From a virus: 54,341 nucleotides of DNA. Positions 33,996 to 41,037 of this stretch are shown here, in pieces. The notes below the pieces were generated by a model. The model ran no database searches. It was not told the DNA's origin and saw only the letters and a program-made list of their open reading frames with translations. The stretch spans positions 1 to 54,341 of IMG/VR virus record IMGVR_UViG_3300021959_005230; one strand, 5' to 3'. Positions within the stretch are counted from its first letter, which is position 1; each line of letters begins with the position of its first letter. A program made the position numbers and the translations under genes.

Positions 33996-34492
33996 TACAC
34001 TAGATCAGCAATTTGTATATCTTTTACTTTGTTTGCTTCTTTTACAAAGTAAGCACATTTTGGGTTAGGTCCATCTTCTAATGGAACTGCCAACATATGA
34101 CCATTTTTTAATTTAGGAAAGTACCATTTAACATCCTGATAAACATTTGTAATTCCTATTTCTTCACTTGCTGGTATTCTAGTTGTCATTGGATTCATAA
34201 CCAATACCCTAAACCCTCTGTTGTTTAAACTTGCTAGTGGTAATACTTCTATGCCGTCTAAATCCTCATCACACAACAATATACTCCAGTCCATAGGCAT
34301 TTGTACATTGTACTGTCCTATTTGTAAACATATTGCAGGAGCATGAAAACTCTCTAAAAATATTAAAGGCAAGAAGAAAAAATCTACATACTCTGGATCT
34401 CCTCCGTCTAGTATACAATATCTTATATCCTCTATCTCATCTGGTACACAATCTATATCGTATGTGTCATTTTCTACTGTTAGTATCTTCAT
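33995..34492 (-). CDS. Conserved T4-like marine phage protein next to uvsW
   Basis: A 165-residue protein, FFLPLIFLESFHAPAICLQI, YNVQMPMDWSILLCDEDLDG and IEVLPLASLNNRGFRVLVMN. This is a conserved cyanophage hypothetical that sits beside uvsW there too, from memory. No membrane segments expected despite local hydrophobicity. It starts 9 nt after the uvsW stop, with a weak ribosome binding site. Function unknown. Confidence 0.75.
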   Translation of the reverse strand: MKILTVENDTYDIDCVPDEIEDIRYCILDGGDPEYVDFFFLPLIFLESFHAPAICLQIGQYNVQMPMDWSILLCDEDLDGIEVLPLASLNNRGFRVLVMNPMTTRIPASEEIGITNVYQDVKWYFPKLKNGHMLAVPLEDGPNPKCAYFVKEANKVKDIQIADLV

Positions 34493-34501
34493 ATTTTTTC
34501 C

Positions 34502-35962
34502 TTATTTTTTGTAATCAACCTTTGTCACGTGAAACCTGAACCCTTGCTCTTTGTAAAATTGTTTCCTTTTTGTAAGATGTCTTTTACTGTATTTTAAATT
34601 ACTTGTAATGTCTAATACATTTACATAGTCTTTATCAGAGGCTTTTCTAATCCCTCTGCCTATACTTTGTATAACCCTTACAAAACTCTTACCTGGTTCC
34701 AACATAACCAAGTTAAATATTCTTGGTATATTAATACCTACAGCCGCTACACCATATGTTGCAACTATAACTTTATTATCCATTTGAGAGACATCATCAT
34801 AGTTCTCTTGCCTGTCTGATTGCTTCATTGAACCTGAAACAAACACCCAATCTGGATTTAATTCTTCTAAACGTTCGCCTGTTGCTATCCTATCTATTAG
34901 CACTAATGTATTTCCGTTTACAGCAACACCTTTAATGATTTCAGATAGCTCTTTTAATCTTTTTTCATCAGTTACTAGCCATTTTAACTCTTGAGCATAA
35001 TTTCCAAACTGTATCATTCCATCTTGTAATTGTAAAATATTGATATCTAAATCTGCAAGTACACCCATGTCCTGTAATTCTTTACTGCTCATTTTACCAA
35101 CAACAGGACCTAAACTACAAGTACAACCAACTGCGTCATACTCCTCTTTAGGAATTGTTCCTGTAAGTCCCCATCTGATAGGAACATTGGCAAATACACC
35201 ACTTAATAGGTTTCTTAACACATCTGCTTTTGCTTTGTGTACTTCGTCCACCATAACACAGGCAACGTCTTCTAAAAACTCATCTATTGGAAATTCTGCT
35301 TCATAATTTTTACTTTTCTTTTCCATTATACTTAAACTTTGCCAAGTACAAATTGTATGCGTCTTATCAAATTCTTTACGATCTCCATAAAGTACACCTA
35401 CATCAAGACCTAAATTTTTGTAATCTTTTTCAGTTTGTACCACTAAGTCTTTATTAGGAACAATTACAATAGTTCTGCCATAGTCCTCACATTTATGACT
35501 TAACACGGCAGTTATAAGTGTCTTACCAGCACCTGTGGCAATCTCTTGTAAGCATTGTGTGTTTTGTAAAAACTTATTAATTATATCTACCTGATAGTCT
35601 CTGAGTATTACAGGCTGTCCTTCTGCAGGATGTCTTTTAGGCCATGCTACATGATCATAACTTGTCTGGTTTACTTCTTCAAAATTAAACTCCCAAGACT
35701 TTCTGCTGTCTTGTATTTCAATTTCATAACCTTCATCTGTTATAATAGGAACTAACTTATCTAATAATTGGAAATATGTTCTGCCACCAATGTCGCAGTA
35801 CCTTACACAACCATCCCATCTGCCTAGTTTGTAAGCAGGCATATGATATGCATGAGGTAAGAAATATTTACATGCATCAGAAATTTTACGCCTTGCTTTT
35901 ACATCAAGTCCCTTAAAACGAACATTTACTTCGTCTCTAATTTCTAAAACACATTTTGCCAT
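34502..35962 (-). CDS. uvsW: UvsW-type DNA/RNA helicase
   Basis: A superfamily-2 helicase which in T4 unwinds branched DNA and R-loops, shutting off origin replication and driving recombination-dependent replication. A 486-residue protein (T4 UvsW 503). ATGAGKT (142-148) is motif I, DEVH (239-242) motif II, LTGTIPK motif III, and SIGRGIRK motif VI. An N-terminal SAD-like nucleic acid binding region precedes the core. The promoter -10 ends 5 nt from the ATG, and its -35 lies in the receptor gene upstream. Confidence 0.93.
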   Translation of the reverse strand: MAKCVLEIRDEVNVRFKGLDVKARRKISDACKYFLPHAYHMPAYKLGRWDGCVRYCDIGGRTYFQLLDKLVPIITDEGYEIEIQDSRKSWEFNFEEVNQTSYDHVAWPKRHPAEGQPVILRDYQVDIINKFLQNTQCLQEIATGAGKTLITAVLSHKCEDYGRTIVIVPNKDLVVQTEKDYKNLGLDVGVLYGDRKEFDKTHTICTWQSLSIMEKKSKNYEAEFPIDEFLEDVACVMVDEVHKAKADVLRNLLSGVFANVPIRWGLTGTIPKEEYDAVGCTCSLGPVVGKMSSKELQDMGVLADLDINILQLQDGMIQFGNYAQELKWLVTDEKRLKELSEIIKGVAVNGNTLVLIDRIATGERLEELNPDWVFVSGSMKQSDRQENYDDVSQMDNKVIVATYGVAAVGINIPRIFNLVMLEPGKSFVRVIQSIGRGIRKASDKDYVNVLDITSNLKYSKRHLTKRKQFYKEQGFRFHVTKVDYKK

Positions 35963-35967
35963 AATAT

Positions 35968-35997
35968 ATTATACTAGTAGTTGTACTGTAATGTCAA
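35968..35997 (-). promoter_or_regulatory. sigma70-like early promoter of uvsW, leaderless geometry
   Basis: TTGACA (35992-35997), 18-nt spacer, TATAAT (35968-35973) on the minus strand, both hexamers perfect. The -10 abuts the stop codon of the receptor gene and ends 5 nt before the uvsW ATG, so +1 should be at the start codon. Confidence 0.85.
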
Positions 35998-37659
35998 GTA
36001 AATTTCTCTACCTTCATTATTATAATAAGGTAATACTTCTGCTTCTTCGTCAGTAATATTTTCTAATTTAAAGTTTACACTAAGTCCATTGCTATATCTT
36101 TTTGTTATATAAAAGTTTAATTTCTTTAAATCATCTAAGTACTCTTGGCCTTCTGGTAAAGTATCATATAGTCCAGGCTTTCTGTCAAACTGTCCTGCAT
36201 ATTTTATTCTATAATCTATACCCTTGATGTTCTGTTTCCATTGTAATACACCAACATACTCTGGAATTCTTACTTGATCTGTGTCATTAAATTTTAATGT
36301 TATACTAAAAGGTCCAAAGTTATTACTAAATCTGATACCTTGTGTTTCGTATGAACCTGAATTATAGTATGATGCAGGAGTATAAACATCTTCTGTAACT
36401 GCATCAAGTATTAAATCACCTTCAGTATTGTATACTGCTTCATCTATAATAGTTGTTACTGTAGAACTGCTAGTGTACTCTATAGATTCATCAAACTCAT
36501 ATCTAAATATGCTTAATGCACCAAATCCTAATTCATATCCAACACCTTCTTCAGGTAATAAGTTTTCATTTGCACTTACAAATGCATCTCCAAATGTTTC
36601 ATATAAGTTTGGACGCCTGTAACTAGTAGCAACATTAAAAAAGAACTGATCTTTAGCAATACCTAATCGCATAGCATTTTGATCTTCATTACCAAATCTA
36701 AAACCAAAGTTATACTCTAAGGCAAACTCGGCATTTATACTTAAAAATGCACCATAGTTGTCTTGTTCCTTTTCGCCATACTGGTCTCTGCTACCATCTA
36801 CACCATATGTAACTTGTAGTAAGTTGGATAAATCTGCTGTATCGCCTATTCTAAAGTAATCTCTGCTACTCTCATTTAAATATGTACTAACACCTTCTGT
36901 AAAATACTCTGCTTTATCTTCTGTTCTACCTATTGTGAAATATTCGTTCCTAATACTAACAGTAAATCGTTCACCGTCCTGTAAGCAATCATTTGATTGT
37001 GAGAAATCAGCAGTATAACAATTATCATAATCGTATGCATAATCCGTACCACTTATATAAAAAGTAAAGTCTCCTGCATCTGCAATAATTTTAGCACTGG
37101 TATTTTCGTATACATCTTTTTCTTCATTATCGTTTCTTACTTCTTGATTAACAGAAAAGTCTGTAAACTGTATCCAGTCTGTAGGAGCAACTGACAGGTA
37201 TCTGTGCTTTTCACTTCCTAATCTGCCTGTTACACCTCTTGTAATAGTGTCTTGTATTAATACTGTACCACCCATACTGCCTGAGCCATACATAACACTA
37301 TTTGCTCCACTTATAATACTAACCTCTTCTCCTGACACTATGTCATGCCCTAAATCGTACCATCCTGAACCAGGTGTATTTTGTGGTATGCCATTTCTAT
37401 ATACAGTTGTATGTACTGATTGAGTGCCACGCTCTCTATATAAAATATTACCACCATAACCACCTGCTATCCATGTAGTGTCAGGCATAATAGCAGAAAT
37501 TAATTTTGTGCTATCTAAATTATTTGTTTGTTTTGTTTTTACTTCTTGTGCAATAACAACAACCTCTTCTATATCTTCAGCAAGTGCAAATGCTGTCCAT
37601 AAAGGTAAAGTAATAACTATTGCAATTTTTACGATATTATCGTATAGGAATTTTTCCAT
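35974..37659 (-). CDS. TonB-dependent outer-membrane receptor encoded by phage
   Basis: A 561-residue protein. Residues 1-27 form a Sec signal peptide ending ALA before E28. EDIEEVVVIAQ right after it matches the TonB-box region of proteobacterial receptors. Residues about 45-150 form a plug: RERGTQSVHTTVYRNGIPQN, then SGEEVSIISGANSVMYGSGS and MGGTVLIQDT, the usual SG..S..YG..A.GG..I.I pattern. The rest is a beta-barrel of alternating aromatic strands ending GREIYLTLQYNY with a terminal aromatic residue. Short for the family (600-800). It has its own consensus promoter, an AGGAG site and a terminator just upstream. Such receptors import iron, cobalamin or other large nutrients and are phage receptors. 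A role in nutrient uptake or blocking superinfection is inference. The AT-rich base composition matches its neighbours. Confidence 0.9.
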   Translation of the reverse strand: MEKFLYDNIVKIAIVITLPLWTAFALAEDIEEVVVIAQEVKTKQTNNLDSTKLISAIMPDTTWIAGGYGGNILYRERGTQSVHTTVYRNGIPQNTPGSGWYDLGHDIVSGEEVSIISGANSVMYGSGSMGGTVLIQDTITRGVTGRLGSEKHRYLSVAPTDWIQFTDFSVNQEVRNDNEEKDVYENTSAKIIADAGDFTFYISGTDYAYDYDNCYTADFSQSNDCLQDGERFTVSIRNEYFTIGRTEDKAEYFTEGVSTYLNESSRDYFRIGDTADLSNLLQVTYGVDGSRDQYGEKEQDNYGAFLSINAEFALEYNFGFRFGNEDQNAMRLGIAKDQFFFNVATSYRRPNLYETFGDAFVSANENLLPEEGVGYELGFGALSIFRYEFDESIEYTSSSTVTTIIDEAVYNTEGDLILDAVTEDVYTPASYYNSGSYETQGIRFSNNFGPFSITLKFNDTDQVRIPEYVGVLQWKQNIKGIDYRIKYAGQFDRKPGLYDTLPEGQEYLDDLKKLNFYITKRYSNGLSVNFKLENITDEEAEVLPYYNNEGREIYLTLQYNY

Positions 37660-37709
37660 GATCTATTTCTCCTGTAGTGACTGATCTAGTCGTAAATCTA
37701 ATATTGTTA

Positions 37710-37737
37710 ATTATACATTGGTATTAGGATTTGTCAA
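37710..37737 (-). promoter_or_regulatory. sigma70 consensus promoter of the TonB-dependent receptor gene
   Basis: TTGACA (37732-37737), 16-nt spacer, TATAAT (37710-37715) on the minus strand, both hexamers perfect. Predicted +1 near 37703 gives a leader of about 44 nt with CAGGAG 9-10 nt before the ATG. It follows a terminator by about 15 nt, so the receptor is an independent unit. Confidence 0.88.
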
Positions 37738-37750
37738 GAGTTTTATATAA

Positions 37751-37774
37751 GAAACCCCCAAATAAATTTGGGGG
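37751..37774 (-). terminator. Rho-independent terminator between AAA+ gene and receptor gene
   Basis: CCCCCAAAT/ATTTGGGGG stem with a 2-nt loop, followed on the minus strand by TTTCTTATAT. It ends the AAA+ ATPase transcript. Confidence 0.8.
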
Positions 37775-37780
37775 CTAATC

Positions 37781-37877
37781 GTGTTCAAAGTGGGAGGGTT
37801 CTGAACACTAGGGGGAACCCTTAAAATATTATTAAGGGCTCTTAACCGTATGAGGTATTATTGAAAACTCCTCATAC
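37781..37877 (-). ncRNA. Structured 3-prime region with serial and overlapping hairpins
   Basis: In this stretch lie GTGTTCA/TGAACAC (37781-37787 with 37802-37808), AGGGTTC/GAACCCT (37795-37801 with 37815-37821), CCCTTAA/TTAAGGG (37818-37824 with 37832-37838) and GTATGAGG/CCTCATAC (37848-37855 with 37870-37877), all perfect. The second overlaps both the first and the third, so alternative foldings are possible. The last one holds the AAA+ stop codon in its loop. It could be a processed 3-prime RNA or an attenuator-like element; no known family recognised. Confidence 0.45.
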
Positions 37878-38883
37878 AAGTTGATCTTGATAATCCTTTC
37901 CAGTTATCATAATTCATTTTGGCCAAGTCTGCAATCTTAAGGACCATCCTTAATGATATCTCTCTTAACCTACCTGCGTTCTCATGCATAAAGTCTACAA
38001 TCTCCTTTTCAAACTCTTTGCTGAACCCATATTCTTTAAGCATACCATCTCTAATGATTTGATCGATTCTTAAAAACTTATCGTCTACTGAATCCATTTC
38101 TAAATCAATATAGTGACATCTACTCATTAGTGCCGCTAAATGGTCTTTAATCTTTTTACTTCTAACATTCTCAAAATTAACGTTAGTAATAAAAATTACA
38201 CCACCTTTAAAGTCAAACCTATCAGGTATTCCTTCTCTTCTTAGTGCGGAAGATTCTGCTTTCCAACTAATTGTTCTTTTCTTGCCTGAGTCTAAAACTG
38301 CTTTAAGCATATTAAGACAAACTTCATCAAATAGTACACTATCACAATCATCAAATACAAGTATGTCACCTGCCGCACTATTATTAAATAGTGTTTGATA
38401 TAAACCAATTGGTGTCATCGAGCCTTTAACAATTTCTGTTTTTACTGCTCCACCAATTTTTGCCATTGCGTCATATTCTTCAAGTATAGTCTCAACACCA
38501 AAACTTTTACCTACTCCTGGAGGGCCACTTACAATAAGTCCTCTAACAACACCGTTTGCTACAGCATCAGTCATTTCATCCAGGATACTAAATCTCTCAG
38601 CAATTCTATCCATTGCTTGTTTTTTAGATTCCTTTTTCTGTTTAGGCTTCATGTTTTCAGGTATAAAGTTATTGTACTCTTGCTCTGTTGCAGGTACAAC
38701 TTCACTTGGTGAATCAACTAGTACTCTAATTTTTGTGAACTCGGCTCCCATTAAAGCAGTTGCATCAACTGTTACAAATGCTCCACGTTTACCAAATGTT
38801 ACCCCTTTGAGTAAAGGGAATACTGCGTCTGTGACTGGCTTACTTCTGTGTACGCCATTTTTTATTTTAACAAAGTCTCTCAT
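37858..38883 (-). CDS. AAA+ ATPase, unknown role
   Basis: A 341-residue protein with GPPGVGKS (120-127, Walker A), DILVFDDCD (173-181, Walker B), an ITNVNF sensor-1-like motif and MSRCHYIDL later. It is not gp44 (clamp loader) by pattern; similar single AAA+ proteins occur in other marine phages without known function. The AAA+ fold remodels proteins or nucleic acids using ATP. Own early promoter (38923-38950) and a 39-nt leader with TGGGAGG as ribosome site. Followed by the hairpin cluster. Confidence 0.85.
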   Translation of the reverse strand: MRDFVKIKNGVHRSKPVTDAVFPLLKGVTFGKRGAFVTVDATALMGAEFTKIRVLVDSPSEVVPATEQEYNNFIPENMKPKQKKESKKQAMDRIAERFSILDEMTDAVANGVVRGLIVSGPPGVGKSFGVETILEEYDAMAKIGGAVKTEIVKGSMTPIGLYQTLFNNSAAGDILVFDDCDSVLFDEVCLNMLKAVLDSGKKRTISWKAESSALRREGIPDRFDFKGGVIFITNVNFENVRSKKIKDHLAALMSRCHYIDLEMDSVDDKFLRIDQIIRDGMLKEYGFSKEFEKEIVDFMHENAGRLREISLRMVLKIADLAKMNYDNWKGLSRSTCMRSFQ

Positions 38884-38922
38884 ATATTGCCTCCCAGCAC
38901 TTTATTTTTAAACTATAAGTAT

Positions 38923-38950
38923 AGTATAACAGTTTTTTTATTAATGTCAA
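38923..38950 (-). promoter_or_regulatory. sigma70-like early promoter of the AAA+ gene
   Basis: TTGACA (38945-38950), 16-nt spacer, TATACT (38923-38928) on the minus strand; leader 39 nt. Confidence 0.8.
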
Positions 38951-38960
38951 GCATTAAATA

Positions 38961-39131
38961 TTAAAAACCGTAAATAATTCCATTACCAACCCAGTAAATG
39001 AATAAAAGAGGCCATACTGTATTAATTATTCCCCAAATAAATCCATCTTCGTTAAAAAAAAGATTTTTAAAAAGAAATACAAGGACATTTAGTATTACAC
39101 CTAAAATAAATAATCCTGCCAAATAATACAT
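38961..39131 (-). CDS. Small two-span membrane protein (56 residues)
   Basis: ATG at 39131, stop TAA at 38961-38963. MYYLAGLFILGVILNVLVFL, a short NLFFNEDG loop, then GIINTVWPLLFIYWVGNGII: two hydrophobic helices joined by a charged turn. It has its own promoter (39161-39188) and a GGAG site 8 nt before the ATG, so it is a real gene despite its size. In T4 the Imm exclusion protein is also small with two membrane segments, which is only a comparison. Function unknown. Confidence 0.7.
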   Translation of the reverse strand: MYYLAGLFILGVILNVLVFLFKNLFFNEDGFIWGIINTVWPLLFIYWVGNGIIYGF

Positions 39132-39160
39132 ATCTTTTACTCCTTACTATATATACTACT

Positions 39161-39188
39161 AGTATAGCAAAAAACTGTAATTTGTCAA
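39161..39188 (-). promoter_or_regulatory. sigma70-like early promoter of the small membrane protein gene
   Basis: TTGACA (39183-39188), 16-nt spacer, TATACT (39161-39166) on the minus strand; predicted leader about 22 nt. Confidence 0.8.
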
Positions 39189-39193
39189 GTGTT

Positions 39194-40339
39194 TTAGATA
39201 GTGATATCAAGCAGAACTGCTTGATTATGTTTAAGTATTGGCATCATATCCCAATACATGTCGTGTAAGTCTTCTAGTGATCTGGAACCTAAGTCTGTTA
39301 ATATATCCATTATTGCATCTAGTTTACGTTCTCCATTTAAATGGTCATAGTCTTCGTCCCAATAATCACTAAATGTTTTAAAGCCAATACTTTGTAAATG
39401 TTCTAAGGTGCCTGATGCTCCGTATATTATTTGCGGATGTAGGTTAAGCATAGGCCTTGTAATTTTTTCTGTTAGAAACATTTCCTTATGGAAACTTCTA
39501 AAATAGTCATTTACTTTGTCGTCCCAATGATAATCACATAAGTCATGTGACTCTGAACTTTCTGTAGTGACAGTAAAATAACAATCCTCATAAAGATATC
39601 TAAAGTCGCCTACTTTATTCCAATCTAATCCATCTACTTCAGGATAACTTTCAAATATTTTATCATAAATTTTGTCCCAATCGCCTGATAAATCAAACTG
39701 TATGGGTAATTGTTGTTTAAATTCTGGCGTAAGTAAGTCTGCCCATTTGCTATGTTTTAATATAGGATCATCAGGACTTGGATTTAAAAGTTCTGGATAT
39801 GCATGAAAACTAGTATAAGTATTTTCAGTATCTATTAAACCATTTTTTTCCATTGCCAACATAAACATTAACCTGTGTGGCATAATATTTGCATTTAAAC
39901 AATTATATTTTTTACTTCTTAATTTTGTTGGTGCCTCTTTTGTATAAATTAATTTGTCGTAATATCCACTATTTGTTCTGTACAAGTAGAGTCCAAAGCA
40001 TTCACTCACTACATTTATTTTGTCTGGTGTGTCTGAGTAAAGACTGTGCCAGTTATCATAACTTTCTTGTAATTTTTCGTTTGAGCCTTTGTATGTGATG
40101 TCAGATAAATTTACATTATACTTTTTACCAAAGTCGTGTATTGCTTTGTAAAAGATACTGCCATCTATTAGCCACATTGTGCCTTCACAAGTATAATTAA
40201 AAACAATTTTTACAGGCTCATCAGGATTTGACTGCCTAAAACTTTGAAAGTTTTGTGTTAGTGTTTCTGTGAAATTTTCCCAACTATGCCAAGTTCTTTC
40301 TTGGCATTGTAGTAAATCGTATTCAAATGTTTTTATCAT
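39194..40339 (-). CDS. Possible glycosyltransferase-like protein
   Basis: A 381-residue protein. The C-terminal stretch FLTEKITRPMLNLHPQIIYG, then LEHLQSIGFKTFSDYWDEDYD resembles the EK...P and GFxTFxxxWDExYD signature of some phage glycosyltransferase-like and fucosyltransferase-like proteins. The N-terminal half is not recognised. It overlaps the start of the UvsY-like gene and ends the recombination operon, where a glycosyltransferase would be odd unless it modifies DNA. Family assignment is tentative. Confidence 0.45.
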   Translation of the reverse strand: MIKTFEYDLLQCQERTWHSWENFTETLTQNFQSFRQSNPDEPVKIVFNYTCEGTMWLIDGSIFYKAIHDFGKKYNVNLSDITYKGSNEKLQESYDNWHSLYSDTPDKINVVSECFGLYLYRTNSGYYDKLIYTKEAPTKLRSKKYNCLNANIMPHRLMFMLAMEKNGLIDTENTYTSFHAYPELLNPSPDDPILKHSKWADLLTPEFKQQLPIQFDLSGDWDKIYDKIFESYPEVDGLDWNKVGDFRYLYEDCYFTVTTESSESHDLCDYHWDDKVNDYFRSFHKEMFLTEKITRPMLNLHPQIIYGASGTLEHLQSIGFKTFSDYWDEDYDHLNGERKLDAIMDILTDLGSRSLEDLHDMYWDMMPILKHNQAVLLDITI

Positions 40340-40800
40340 TAATCAATTACTATGTCTTCCATACCTGCAGTTCTGAGTCTTGTGATGTGGCCAATTTGCC
40401 ATTGTTTTGTATCAAGACCTTTCATTATGCCCAAGTATTTGTTTCTTAAAAGACTGAATTGATTTACTAAGTGAGATAAATCTATTACTGATTGCTCACC
40501 GTCTACAAACTTGTCAGCATCTCTACTGCTTAAAGTTCTATTATAATTTTCTAAATACTTTCTAAACACTTTAGAACGTTCTCTACGAAGTTCTATATTT
40601 AAATGTTCAAGTATTGCTTCAATCTCTTGTAGTTGATTGAAGCGAAACTCTGTAAGACCTGGAAGGGAGGAGGAGGCTTTCTCCAAACTCCCTTTAATCT
40701 TGACTTCCCATCTGGCTTCATTAAGTTCTTTATCGTAATATTCTATCGCTGGAACGATATTACTTAGGTCCTTAACAATGTTATTATAATGGGTAGCCAT
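40339..40800 (-). CDS. Probable recombination mediator, UvsY-like
   Basis: A 153-residue helical protein. In T4, UvsY loads UvsX onto gp32-coated DNA. The C-terminal part (DADKFVDGEQSVIDLSHLVN, then YLGIMKGLDTKQWQIGHITR) follows the T4 UvsY pattern, but overall similarity is weak. Support is mainly positional: gp32, uvsX, a small acidic gene, then this gene, as in T4-like phages. Helical and charged without enzyme motifs, as expected of a mediator. Confidence 0.55.
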   Translation of the reverse strand: MATHYNNIVKDLSNIVPAIEYYDKELNEARWEVKIKGSLEKASSSLPGLTEFRFNQLQEIEAILEHLNIELRRERSKVFRKYLENYNRTLSSRDADKFVDGEQSVIDLSHLVNQFSLLRNKYLGIMKGLDTKQWQIGHITRLRTAGMEDIVID

Positions 40801-40803
40801 TGC

Positions 40804-41037
40804 TTAATTCCAGTCCTCTTCGTCGTCCTCGTCTTCGAGGCCAATGTCAAAATGACTTACTAATGCGGCTTTCATAACTTGATCGAATTCGTTGATATGA
40901 TCCTCTGCTTCTGATATACTTACGTTATCTTCAAAGGTTCTAACAAGTTCTTCTGCTACATGCAGTCTTTCTTTTGCTGGGATAAACGATTTAACCGTGT
41001 CCCAGGCGTCTAATAGTAGTGCTGTTTCAGGACTCAT
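40804..41037 (-). CDS. Conserved small acidic protein downstream of uvsX
   Basis: A 77-residue acidic protein (MSPETALLLDAWDTVKSFIP, ending LEDEDDEEDWN). Conserved beside uvsX in T4-like marine phages by recall. Its start overlaps the uvsX stop by 11 nt. The acidic C-terminus is reminiscent of single-stranded DNA binding protein tails, but no role is known. Confidence 0.72.
   Translation of the reverse strand: MSPETALLLDAWDTVKSFIPAKERLHVAEELVRTFEDNVSISEAEDHINEFDQVMKAALVSHFDIGLEDEDDEEDWN

Noticed and set aside
35974-37659. Receptor gene as host contamination or assembly chimera
   Set aside because: Same strand, same AT-rich composition, promoter of uvsW reaches into its 3-prime end, and phage genes on both sides; no junction signs. 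Read mapping would still be decisive.
37858-38883. AAA+ gene as clamp loader gp44
   Set aside because: It lacks the arrangement expected of a clamp-loader large subunit (no recognisable sensor-2/collar pattern and no SRC motif in the right place) and is not next to the gp62-like gene.
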